A stretch of DNA of 38,515 nt from Bacteroidia bacterium (GTDB lineage: Bacteria > Bacteroidota > Bacteroidia > Palsa-965), in the NCBI GenBank assembly GCA_023151315.1, contig JAKLJE010000030.1, positions 1 to 38,515 of the forward strand, written 5' to 3'. The notes beneath the pieces are model-generated. The model worked only from the letters and a program-made list of their open reading frames with translations, searched no databases and was not told the DNA's origin. The position numbers and the translations under genes were made by a program. Positions 17,114 to 25,704 of the stretch are shown one piece after another (positions within the stretch are counted from its first letter, which is position 1; every line of letters starts with the position of its first letter).

Positions 17114-18442
17114 TTACAGATACTGATTCGCAAGATTAGCCAGCTCACTGCGCTCTCCTTTTTCGAGCGTGATATGAGCGTACAGATCTTTGCCTTTCAG
17201 TCGATCGATCATGTACGACAATCCGTTCGATTGTGTATCGAGATAAGGTGTGTCTATCTGGAATATATCTCCGGTGAAAATAATCTTTGAATTTTCACCC
17301 GCGCGGCTGATCACGGTTTTCACTTCGTGCGGTGTCAGATTCTGCGCTTCATCTACAATGAAAAACACATTTGACAAACTTCTTCCGCGTATATACGCCA
17401 ACGGACACACCACGAGCTTTTCGTTTTCAACCATCTCGTTGATCTGCTTGAACTCGCGGTCTTTTTCGCTGAACTGACTCTTGATGAATTTCAGATTGTC
17501 CCACAGCGGTTCCATATACGGATTCAGTTTAGACTTTATATCTCCTGGCAGATAACCGATGTCTTTGTTGCTCAGCGGAACAATCGGACGCGCGAGATAA
17601 ATCTGATGATAATTTCTTCTCTGCTCCAATGCACCTGCAAGAGAAAGCAAAGTTTTTCCTGTTCCCGCCACACCTTGAATTGTTACCAAACGAATATCTG
17701 GACGCAGAATCGCATCAAGTGCAAAACTCTGCTCGGCATTGCGGGGAGTAATGTTGAACGCCGACTCCTTTTTTACACGTTCAAGATGTTCCGTGGCTTT
17801 ATTATAAAAACCAAGGACAGATTTCTGTCCGTTCTTCAGAATGTAATAGTGATTGGCGAGTAAAGGTTTCTTCTTCATTGTAGCAGGAACCGCAGTTGAT
17901 TCCTTTTCATACAACTCATTGATACCCGCAACCGGAAATTTTTCTTCAGTGGAAATGCCCGTGTAAAGTTCATTCGGATTCTGAATCTTACCGGTTTCAT
18001 AATCTTCCGCAATAAGATTCAGCGATTTTGCTTTGATGCGCAGATTAATGTCCTTCGTTACAAGCACAACTTTTCTTCCCGGATAGCTTTCCGCAAGATG
18101 TAATGCTGAATTCAGAATTCTGTGATCCGCTTTTCGCTCTCCGAATACACGCTCTGCATCAACTGAAGCCGATTGATTCATTTCAATCTTGAACATTCCA
18201 TGACCCTTGCCATTGATGTTCACCCAATCCTGCAAAGTATTGCGGCCGGAGATCTTGTCTATGTAACGCGTGAATTCACGTGCTGCGAAATTCTTGGTGT
18301 CGTTGCCTTTCTTGAAATTATCAAGTTCTTCCAGAACCGTTATCGGCACCACAACATCATGTTCCTTGAAATTCTTAATTGCATTATGATCGTAAATAAT
18401 TACCGACGTGTCGAGCACGAAAATTTTTTTCTCCTTCGCCAT
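17114..18442 (-). CDS. PIN domain-PhoH family ATPase (PhoH2-like)
   Basis: A 442-residue cytoplasmic fusion. The N-terminal PIN nuclease domain (about 5-150) has the acidic set D11 (LDTS), E38/E39, D106 (KADHRIL) and D131 (TKDINL), so it looks catalytically complete. The C-terminal PhoH ATPase domain (about 230-442) has Walker A GVAGTGKT at 257-264 and Walker B FIVDEAQ at 361-367, then the TGDIFQID sensor region at 390-397. PhoH2 proteins are RNA helicase/ribonucleases, in mycobacteria linked to a toxin-antitoxin-like arrangement. No small antitoxin gene precedes this one; the upstream 313 bases are non-coding. The gene is convergent with the SprF homologue and probably has housekeeping RNA-related functions. 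Confidence 0.92.
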   Translation of the reverse strand: MAKEKKIFVLDTSVIIYDHNAIKNFKEHDVVVPITVLEELDNFKKGNDTKNFAAREFTRYIDKISGRNTLQDWVNINGKGHGMFKIEMNQSASVDAERVFGERKADHRILNSALHLAESYPGRKVVLVTKDINLRIKAKSLNLIAEDYETGKIQNPNELYTGISTEEKFPVAGINELYEKESTAVPATMKKKPLLANHYYILKNGQKSVLGFYNKATEHLERVKKESAFNITPRNAEQSFALDAILRPDIRLVTIQGVAGTGKTLLSLAGALEQRRNYHQIYLARPIVPLSNKDIGYLPGDIKSKLNPYMEPLWDNLKFIKSQFSEKDREFKQINEMVENEKLVVCPLAYIRGRSLSNVFFIVDEAQNLTPHEVKTVISRAGENSKIIFTGDIFQIDTPYLDTQSNGLSYMIDRLKGKDLYAHITLEKGERSELANLANQYL

Positions 18443-18755
18443 AAGTATAAGAGCGTGATGTTGTGTAGCTAAACTAACCTTCAGAATTTATCATTTTGCA
18501 GATGACGCAACCTATTAATGAACATCCCTGTGTTTATCCCTGATTTTTAGGGAACTGGATTGGACGGCAAAAAAGCGGTCTTCGTCGAAACTGCTTGATT
18601 ATAAGGGCTGTGTGTCGTATAATTGATAGTTAATGGGGGTAAAATTTTGCTGAGTTTTCCTGATCTGATTTTTGAGAATCGTCCGGATCAATTTGTGAAA
18701 AAACGGCACTACTCGTCCCTATTATGCTCAAAGCACACCACACTAAAGCTGTTAC
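18443..18755. other. 313-base non-coding gap with two inverted repeats
   Basis: I see no gene here. It lies between divergent genes and must hold both promoters. For the PhoH-family gene there is only TAGTTTAG on the minus strand (one mismatch to the -7 box), about 30 bases upstream; for the large plus-strand gene I find no convincing box. Two structures stand out. TCCCTGATTTTTAGGGA at 18537-18553 has 5-base arms plus inner symmetric bases, like an operator. A hairpin at 18573-18596 pairs AAGCGGT with ACTGCTT (one G-T) and then TTC with GAA, with one bulged C. Confidence 0.5.
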
Positions 18756-21700
18756 ATGAAAACAAGTACCCGTAATCTGTTCCGCGGATTGGCACTCGTT
18801 GCCATAACCGCCTCTTCAGTACAGGCGCAGAACTGGAAAGATCCACTTGCTGATCCGAGTGCCAATTTCTACACCATTCAATCGAACTTCTACGCTGAAT
18901 GGGGAGCTCGTGAACAACAAAACAATCAGGCTCGTCAGGACAACACGCTCCTCAACGACAAGTGGCCTGGAAATGATCCTGCAACTCCATCCGCCGCTCC
19001 GTTTATGAAAGGCGGATACAAGCAGTTCAAGCGCTGGGAATATTACATGGAACCCCGTGTTTATCCCTCCGGTGATATTACATTGCCTTCTTCAAACTAC
19101 GAGCGTTTCGTACAATATGTAGATGCTACTCCGGCTGCGATGGATCAGTATGTACAGACTTACGGAGCTGCACCGATTGGTTCACAGGCGCAACAAAACC
19201 GTTCACAAGGTCCGAGCACTAATCCGAATATCATGTCGAGCACCTGGCAGTTTGCCGGACCGACAGGCTTTCCGACAGGCGGCGGAGCAGGACGAATCAA
19301 CGTGATTCGTTTCGACCCTCAGAACAGCAACACAATGTACGCCGGTGCGCCTGCAGGCGGATTGTGGAAATCAACCAACGCAGGAACAACCTGGTCTATC
19401 GTTTCAAGCACAGATCAGATTGCATCCATTGGTGTAACAGATATTGCGGTTGACCCTACAAACAGTAACACACTTTATATTGCTACCGGCGATGGAGATG
19501 CGGGCGACACCTACAGCGTAGGAGTTCTCAAATCAACAGATGGCGGTCTTACTTGGTCAACTACCGGCCTGAACTGGACAACCAGTCAGGGAAGAACTAT
19601 CAGCCGACTCCTTATTCATCCTACAAACAACCAGATCCTTATTGCGTTTACAAGCAACGGGATTTACAGAACAACCAACGGCGGTACTTCATGGACACAA
19701 GTACAGAACACGAATGCTTTCCGCGATGGTGAATTCAAGCCCGGTGATCCAAACACTGTTTACGGATCAGGAACCCGGTTTTGGAAATCAACAGACGGCG
19801 GCGTTACATGGACAAATATTACAAGTGGTGTCCCTGCCGCTGCGAACGTAGATCGCCTTTCAATCGCAGTTTCACCTGCTAACGCTGCATACGTTTACAT
19901 TCTTGCTGGTAGTGCCGCAAACAACGGTTTCCAGGGACTTTATCGCTCAACCGACTCCGGAACAACTTTCACAACACGCTCTACAACTCCGAACATTATG
20001 GGTTGGGCAAGTGCAGGAAACGACACCGGTGGACAAAGCTGGTACGATCACGGCTTGGATGTTTCTCAAACCAATGCCGACGTTGTAGTTGTGGGCGGTG
20101 TGAACCACTGGCGCTCAACTAATGGAGGAACCAACTGGACACTGAATGCACACTGGACCGGATCAGGCGCTCCGTATGTACACGCCGATGTACACTGTAT
20201 TATCTTCTTCCCGGGATCAGGGACTCGTTACTTCTCAGGCAACGATGGTGGTATCAACGAAACAACTAATAGTGGCGGTGCTTGGTCCGATCGCAGTGCG
20301 CAGCTTTGCATTGCACAACCTTACCGCATCGGTCTTTCAGCAAGCAATGCAACTCTGTGGATCACCGGACACCAGGATAATGGAACCAACCTTAAGAACG
20401 GTGCTTCTTACGCAGAAGTAATGGGCGGTGACGGCATGGATTGTTTCATTGATCGTACTAACAATAACGTGATGTATGGAGAGCAATACAACGGAGCTCT
20501 CAATCGCAGTACCAACGGCGGAGCTACATGGACCGGCATCACAACTGGACTCGGAGGGAATGCAGCTTGGGTAACACCATGGTATCAGGATCCTACCACG
20601 GCAAACACATTGTATTGCGGACGCACTACACTTTACCGTTCAACAAACCAAGGCACTAACTGGAGTGCTGTTGCTTCTGCAGTGCCTGGTACCGGAACAA
20701 TTGTCGATTTCAAAATTGCACCTTCAAACAACCAGGTTATTTATGTAATAAAATCCGGCGCAGTTTACAAAACAACAAACGCCGGCGGTGCTTGGACAAC
20801 AGTTACAGGAACACTTCCTGTGGGAAGCGCAGCTCTGACACGTGTCGATGTTCACCCGAATGATCCTAACCACGTAATCGTTACGTTCTCCGGGTATTCT
20901 GCAGGTAACAAAGTCTTCGAATCAACAAACGGCGGAACTTCCTGGACCAACATTTCAACTGGCGTTCCGAATCTTCCTGTTAACTGCGTCCGTTTCATGC
21001 CGGGTACCAGCACAACTACTGATGCTGTGTATATCGGTTGTGACATTGGTGTTTATTATCGCGATAACACATTTACCGCGTGGCAACCATACTTCACAGG
21101 TCTTCCAAACGTTCCGATTTTCGATCTTGAAATCTACACAGGAACAGGAACATTGCGCGCAGCAACTTACGGTCGCGGTGTTTGGGAAGTAGACATCTAC
21201 AACCCCGGAACTCTTGCCCCGATTGCAGACTTCACTGCAAACCAAACGGTAGTTTGCCCTGGTAACGGCGTAAACTTTACAGATATGTCTTCGTTCACTC
21301 CGACTTCTTGGAGCTGGACTTTCCAAGGCGGAACGCCTGCCACTTCAACAGCGCAGAACCCAACTGGTATTACTTGGAGCGCGCCGGGAACTTACAGTGT
21401 AACTCTCGTTGCAACGAATGGCAATGGAAGTGATACTGAAACTAAAACCTCTTATATCACGGTATTGGCCAATGCAGCGGCTCCTCCGCTGGTTGAAGGT
21501 TTCGAAAACGCAACTTTCGTTCCGGCAAACTGGACGGCCATGAATGCTAATGGTGATGGCATCTTCTGGGATCGCAACAACGTCGGCGCTGCAAGTTCGT
21601 GGAGTGCGAGATTCGATAACTACAACCAAAACGCAGGTGGAGCTCGTGATGAAATGTGGGCTCCTCGACAAACGTTTGCTTCACTCTCTGCTTGTACACT

Positions 21701-24700
21701 CACTTTCGATGTCGCATACGCACGCTATGACGCAACATATTCTGATACAATGTCTGTTTGGATATCAACAAACTGCGGATCAACATGGACGCAGATCTGG
21801 AACAAAGGTGGCACCACTCTTGCCACTGCACCGGATCAAACGGCTTCTGCGTTCGTACCGAATTCAACACAGTGGCGCAACGAATCTGTTCCTCTGACCG
21901 CATACCTCGGACAAAGCAGCGTGCTCATCAAGTTTGTTAACCACGGTCGCTATGGTCAATGTCTGTATCTGGATAACGTCAACATCACGGGCACAAGTAC
22001 ACCTGCTTTACCAAGTGCAACATTCACCGCGAGCGCAACGACAGTTTGTACAGGAACGCCTGTAAGTTTCACAAGTACTTCTACAAATAGCCCAACCTCA
22101 TGGTCGTGGACGTTCCCAAGCGGAACACCGGCAACAGCAACCACACAAAACGTTGCAAGTGTTGTTTGGAATACAGCAGGAACATATACAGTAACACACA
22201 CCGCAACTAACGGTAGTGGTACAGGAACTACTACACAGGTTATTACTGTAAACGCAGCACCAACAGTTACAGCAACAGCGTCGAATGCAATAATCTGTAA
22301 TGGCAGTTCAACCACTCTTACCGGTAGTGGCGCATCTACTTATGCGTGGATGCCGGGATCTCTAAGCGGTAGTCCGGTAACAGTTACTCCAACTACTACT
22401 ACAACGTATACGGTAACAGGAACTGCAGCGAATGGATGTACAGGTACAGGTACCCGAACCATTACAGTGAATCCTCTTCCTACTGTTTCAACTACAGCAA
22501 CGAGCACAACCATTTGTTCCGGCAACTCAACAACAATTACCGCTTCCGGTGCATCATCGTACACCTGGATGCCCGGCTCTTTAACAGGAACGTCAGTTAC
22601 GGTGTCTCCGACAACAACTACTACGTATACAGTAACGGGAACAAATGCTAACGGATGCACAAACACATCCACTCGCCTCATTACCGTAAATGCTTCTCCA
22701 ACTGTAACTGCAACCGCTTCAAGCGCGTCGATCTGCTCCGGCAACTCAACAACGCTTACCGCAACCGGCGCGTCCACTTACAATTGGATGCCGGGGTCGT
22801 TAACCGGAAGTCCTGTAACTGTTTCTCCGACTACTACAACTACGTACACTGTGACAGGAACAGCAGCCAACGGTTGTACAAGCACAACAACACAGTTGAT
22901 CACAGTTAACACAACTCCGACTGTAACAACAACTGCGTCGAACACTACAATCTGCTCGGGCAGTTCAACTACGCTTACTGCATCAGGTGCTACAACGTAC
23001 AACTGGATGCCGGGGTCGTTAACAGGAACATCTGTAACAGTTTCTCCGACTACAACAACTACTTACACTGTAACCGGAACAAATGGTACATGTTCTTCAA
23101 CATCTACGCGTCTGATTACAGTTAACCCGTCTCCTACTGTTACAACCACAGCATCAAGCGCAACGATCTGCTCAGGTAACTCAACAACAATTACCGCAAC
23201 AGGCGCTTCAACTTACAGCTGGATGCCGGGATCATTGACAGGAACGTCAGTTACTGTTTCTCCGACTACAACAACTACTTACACTGTAACCGGAACTGCA
23301 GCTAACGGTTGTACAACAACAGCAACCCGACTCATAACAGTGAATCCGACGCCAACTGTTACAACAACTGCGTCAAGCACCACAATCTGCTCCGGTAACT
23401 CAACAACAATTACCGCCAGCGGTGCTACTACTTATTCGTGGATGCCTGGATCACTGACAGGAACGTCAGTTACTGTTTCTCCGACTACAACAACTACTTA
23501 CACTGTAACCGGAACATCAACTGGCTGCTCTTCAACCTCAACCCGATTGATCACTGTTAACCCTACTCCTACTGTTACTACAACAGCATCCAACACCACG
23601 ATCTGCTCAGGCAGCACAACTAACCTGACAGCAAGCGGTGCATCAACTTACAACTGGATGCCGGGATCGTTGACAGGAAGTCCTGTTACAGTTTCACCGA
23701 CAACAACAACAACGTACACAGTTACAGGAACTTCAGCAAACGGATGTACTGCAACTGCAACACGACTGATCACAGTGAACCCTTCACCTACTGTAGCGGT
23801 TACTGCTGGAAGCTCTTCAATCTGTACAGGAGGTTCAACTTCCATCACTGCAACCGGCGCTTCTACGTACAACTGGATGCCGGGATCAATGACCGGCGGA
23901 ACAGTAACTGTTACACCTGCGTCAACCACAACTTACACCGTGACCGGTACTGCTGCTAACGGATGTACAAATGTGCAGACGATTACAATCAACGTTGGAG
24001 CAACTCCAACAGTAACAGCAACCGCTTCGTCGTCGTCAATTTGTATCGGTAACTCTGCTACGCTTACCGCGTCAGGAACCACAACTTATACGTGGATGCC
24101 GGGCAACTTAAGCGGTTCTTCAGTTACGGTTACTCCAACCGCAACAACAACCTACACTGTGACCGGAAATAACGGTCCCGGTTGCAGCAATACCACGACA
24201 ATCACAGTTACCGTGAACAACAACCCGACTGTAACAGTGACCGCATCTTCATCAACAGTATGTTCCGGATCTTCTACAACACTTAACGGAACAGGCGCAA
24301 GCACTTACACATGGATGCCTGGATCGCTCACCGGTTCTTCAGTTACAGTTAGCCCTACAGCAACAACTACGTATACCGTAACCGGAACATCGGCAAGCGG
24401 ATGTACAGCAACGAGCACTCAACTGATTACAGTGAACAGTAACCCAACTGTTACTGCAACTTCGGGTGCTTCCGCGGTATGTGCGGGCGGCTCAACTACA
24501 CTTACAGGCGGAGGAGCAAGCACATATAACTGGATGCCGGGATCTCTGACTGGCACGTCAGTAAGCGTATCTCCTTCTGCAAACACAACCTATACTGTAA
24601 CAGGAACCGATGCTAATGGATGTACCAACACATCAACGGTATCTGTGAACGTAAACGCGCTTCCTCCTGTAAACGCTGCTGCTTCATCCGGCGCAGTATG

Positions 24701-25598
24701 TATCGGCAACTCCGTTACACTGAACGCGGGTGGTGCTTCAACTTACACTTGGATGCCGGGTTCGTTGTCCGGATCAACTGTAACAGATACTCCGGCTGCA
24801 ACTACAACGTACACAGTAACCGGTACTGATGCGAACGGATGTTCAAACACTTCTACCGTGAACGTAACAGTGAACACACTTCCTTCAGTTTCTGCTTCTG
24901 CTTCTTCAGTGTGTGCGGGCAGCGGCGTAACTCTTACAGGAAGCGGTGCATCAACGTACACTTGGATGCCAGGATCATTAGCAGGATCGTCAGTAACTGA
25001 TGTTCCTTCATCTGCAACAACGTATACTGTAACCGGAACGGATGCAAACGGCTGTTCAAACACTTCAACAATCAGCGTTGGTGTGAATCCGCTTCCTACT
25101 GTTACTGTTACATTGCCAATGGATACATTCTGCAACATTGACGGACCTACTGCCCTCAGCGGCGGATCACCTGCGGGCGGAACATACAGCGGCCCGGGCG
25201 TGAGTGCTAACAACTTCGATCCGTCTTCTGTTGGTGCAGGATCTTACAACATCACTTACACTTATGTTGATGGAAACGGATGTTCCGATTCTGCTTCACA
25301 AATTGTAATTGTTGATGTGTGCAGCGGAATTGATAACAACAATGGTGCAGTAAACATCTCAGTAACTCCTAACCCGAACAACGGAAACTTCGTTCTGTCA
25401 TTCAACATTTCTTCAACTGACGACTACGTGCTCGAAATTCACAATGCACTCGGTCAGATTGTATACACCGAAATGCTGAACAACTTCTCCGGTCAATACA
25501 GAAACGACGTCTCTTTGTCAGAATTCGGTCGCGGAATGTACACTGTACGTCTGCGCAGCTCAGACAATGAAACCGTGTTACGCGTTATCACTTACTAA
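18756..25598 (+). CDS. Giant sortilin/BNR beta-propeller protein with Ig-like array and type A T9SS tail
   Basis: A 2280-residue secreted protein. A signal peptide covers about 1-24 (VQA-QN). An N-terminal stretch contains F-K-R-W-E near 90, shared with its neighbour paralogue. Residues about 165-820 are a sortilin/VPS10- and BNR-like beta-propeller with about ten Asp-boxes of the S-T-D-G-G-x-T-W kind. Then come PKD 1 (821-906, FTANQTVVCPGNGVNFTD), a choice-of-anchor-J/MAM-like domain (about 910-1080, starting LVEGFENATF), PKD 2 (about 1083-1170) and 13 Ig-like repeats (1171-2115). A further 75-residue Ig-like unit precedes the type A sorting domain (about 2199-2280; VTPNPNNGNF to MYTVRLRSSDNETVLRVITY), which is removed during export. 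The surface-binding role is inferred; the propeller lacks evident hydrolase residues. Confidence 0.88.
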   Translation: MKTSTRNLFRGLALVAITASSVQAQNWKDPLADPSANFYTIQSNFYAEWGAREQQNNQARQDNTLLNDKWPGNDPATPSAAPFMKGGYKQFKRWEYYMEPRVYPSGDITLPSSNYERFVQYVDATPAAMDQYVQTYGAAPIGSQAQQNRSQGPSTNPNIMSSTWQFAGPTGFPTGGGAGRINVIRFDPQNSNTMYAGAPAGGLWKSTNAGTTWSIVSSTDQIASIGVTDIAVDPTNSNTLYIATGDGDAGDTYSVGVLKSTDGGLTWSTTGLNWTTSQGRTISRLLIHPTNNQILIAFTSNGIYRTTNGGTSWTQVQNTNAFRDGEFKPGDPNTVYGSGTRFWKSTDGGVTWTNITSGVPAAANVDRLSIAVSPANAAYVYILAGSAANNGFQGLYRSTDSGTTFTTRSTTPNIMGWASAGNDTGGQSWYDHGLDVSQTNADVVVVGGVNHWRSTNGGTNWTLNAHWTGSGAPYVHADVHCIIFFPGSGTRYFSGNDGGINETTNSGGAWSDRSAQLCIAQPYRIGLSASNATLWITGHQDNGTNLKNGASYAEVMGGDGMDCFIDRTNNNVMYGEQYNGALNRSTNGGATWTGITTGLGGNAAWVTPWYQDPTTANTLYCGRTTLYRSTNQGTNWSAVASAVPGTGTIVDFKIAPSNNQVIYVIKSGAVYKTTNAGGAWTTVTGTLPVGSAALTRVDVHPNDPNHVIVTFSGYSAGNKVFESTNGGTSWTNISTGVPNLPVNCVRFMPGTSTTTDAVYIGCDIGVYYRDNTFTAWQPYFTGLPNVPIFDLEIYTGTGTLRAATYGRGVWEVDIYNPGTLAPIADFTANQTVVCPGNGVNFTDMSSFTPTSWSWTFQGGTPATSTAQNPTGITWSAPGTYSVTLVATNGNGSDTETKTSYITVLANAAAPPLVEGFENATFVPANWTAMNANGDGIFWDRNNVGAASSWSARFDNYNQNAGGARDEMWAPRQTFASLSACTLTFDVAYARYDATYSDTMSVWISTNCGSTWTQIWNKGGTTLATAPDQTASAFVPNSTQWRNESVPLTAYLGQSSVLIKFVNHGRYGQCLYLDNVNITGTSTPALPSATFTASATTVCTGTPVSFTSTSTNSPTSWSWTFPSGTPATATTQNVASVVWNTAGTYTVTHTATNGSGTGTTTQVITVNAAPTVTATASNAIICNGSSTTLTGSGASTYAWMPGSLSGSPVTVTPTTTTTYTVTGTAANGCTGTGTRTITVNPLPTVSTTATSTTICSGNSTTITASGASSYTWMPGSLTGTSVTVSPTTTTTYTVTGTNANGCTNTSTRLITVNASPTVTATASSASICSGNSTTLTATGASTYNWMPGSLTGSPVTVSPTTTTTYTVTGTAANGCTSTTTQLITVNTTPTVTTTASNTTICSGSSTTLTASGATTYNWMPGSLTGTSVTVSPTTTTTYTVTGTNGTCSSTSTRLITVNPSPTVTTTASSATICSGNSTTITATGASTYSWMPGSLTGTSVTVSPTTTTTYTVTGTAANGCTTTATRLITVNPTPTVTTTASSTTICSGNSTTITASGATTYSWMPGSLTGTSVTVSPTTTTTYTVTGTSTGCSSTSTRLITVNPTPTVTTTASNTTICSGSTTNLTASGASTYNWMPGSLTGSPVTVSPTTTTTYTVTGTSANGCTATATRLITVNPSPTVAVTAGSSSICTGGSTSITATGASTYNWMPGSMTGGTVTVTPASTTTYTVTGTAANGCTNVQTITINVGATPTVTATASSSSICIGNSATLTASGTTTYTWMPGNLSGSSVTVTPTATTTYTVTGNNGPGCSNTTTITVTVNNNPTVTVTASSSTVCSGSSTTLNGTGASTYTWMPGSLTGSSVTVSPTATTTYTVTGTSASGCTATSTQLITVNSNPTVTATSGASAVCAGGSTTLTGGGASTYNWMPGSLTGTSVSVSPSANTTYTVTGTDANGCTNTSTVSVNVNALPPVNAAASSGAVCIGNSVTLNAGGASTYTWMPGSLSGSTVTDTPAATTTYTVTGTDANGCSNTSTVNVTVNTLPSVSASASSVCAGSGVTLTGSGASTYTWMPGSLAGSSVTDVPSSATTYTVTGTDANGCSNTSTISVGVNPLPTVTVTLPMDTFCNIDGPTALSGGSPAGGTYSGPGVSANNFDPSSVGAGSYNITYTYVDGNGCSDSASQIVIVDVCSGIDNNNGAVNISVTPNPNNGNFVLSFNISSTDDYVLEIHNALGQIVYTEMLNNFSGQYRNDVSLSEFGRGMYTVRLRSSDNETVLRVITY
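22266..25100 (+). repeat. 13 tandem Ig-like coding repeats, about 73 residues each
   Basis: The array spans 2835 bases in units of about 219 bases. The unit consensus begins V-T-x-T-A-S, with Cys near position 11, S-T-T-L-T near 15-19, G-A-S-T-Y-x-W-M-P-G-S-L near 22-33, a Thr-rich strand (P-T-T-T-T-T-Y-T-V-T-G-T) near 42-53 and a second Cys near 58, ending in I-T-V-N-P-x-P-T. All 13 units keep both Cys. Units 4-7 are nearly identical in protein and share long exact DNA tracts; units 11-13 have drifted. The composition is extremely Thr/Ser-rich, a likely substrate for O-glycosylation. Confidence 0.93.
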
Positions 25599-25614
25599 AA
25601 CCAGCTTTTATCGA

Positions 25615-25650
25615 ACAGAAAACCTCCCTTGCGGAGGTTTTTCTGTTTTT
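25615..25650 (+). terminator. Rho-independent terminator after the first propeller gene
   Basis: A GC-rich stem, ACCTCC at 25622-25627 with GGAGGT at 25633-25638, encloses a CTTGC loop. It extends outward through AAA/TTT and CAG/CTG pairs and is followed by five T. It starts 17 bases after the stop and separates this gene from its downstream paralogue, which therefore needs its own promoter. Confidence 0.88.
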
Positions 25651-25675
25651 ATGCTGTTCTTAAAACTGTTCTGCC

Positions 25676-25683
25676 TTAATTTG
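25676..25683 (+). promoter_or_regulatory. Possible -7 box of the second propeller gene
   Basis: TTAATTTG differs from TAnnTTTG at one base and lies 21 bases before the ATG at 25705, in the only space after the preceding terminator. No good -33 box is visible. Confidence 0.3.
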
Positions 25684-25704
25684 CAGCGCTCAACATAAGT
25701 TACC

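Noticed and set aside
17114-18442. PIN-PhoH as part of a toxin-antitoxin module
   Set aside because: No small antitoxin frame precedes or overlaps it; the upstream 313 bases are non-coding.
10009-25100. Regular repeats that could be mistaken for a CRISPR array or satellite DNA
   Set aside because: Units are 219 or 264 bases, have no constant repeat with unique spacers, and lie in frame within single long coding regions with conserved Cys and Trp positions.
22340-25213. Long minus-strand frames opposite the Ig repeats
   Set aside because: They recur with the repeat period and encode only low-complexity Val/Pro-rich strings; they are shadows of the repetitive plus-strand gene.
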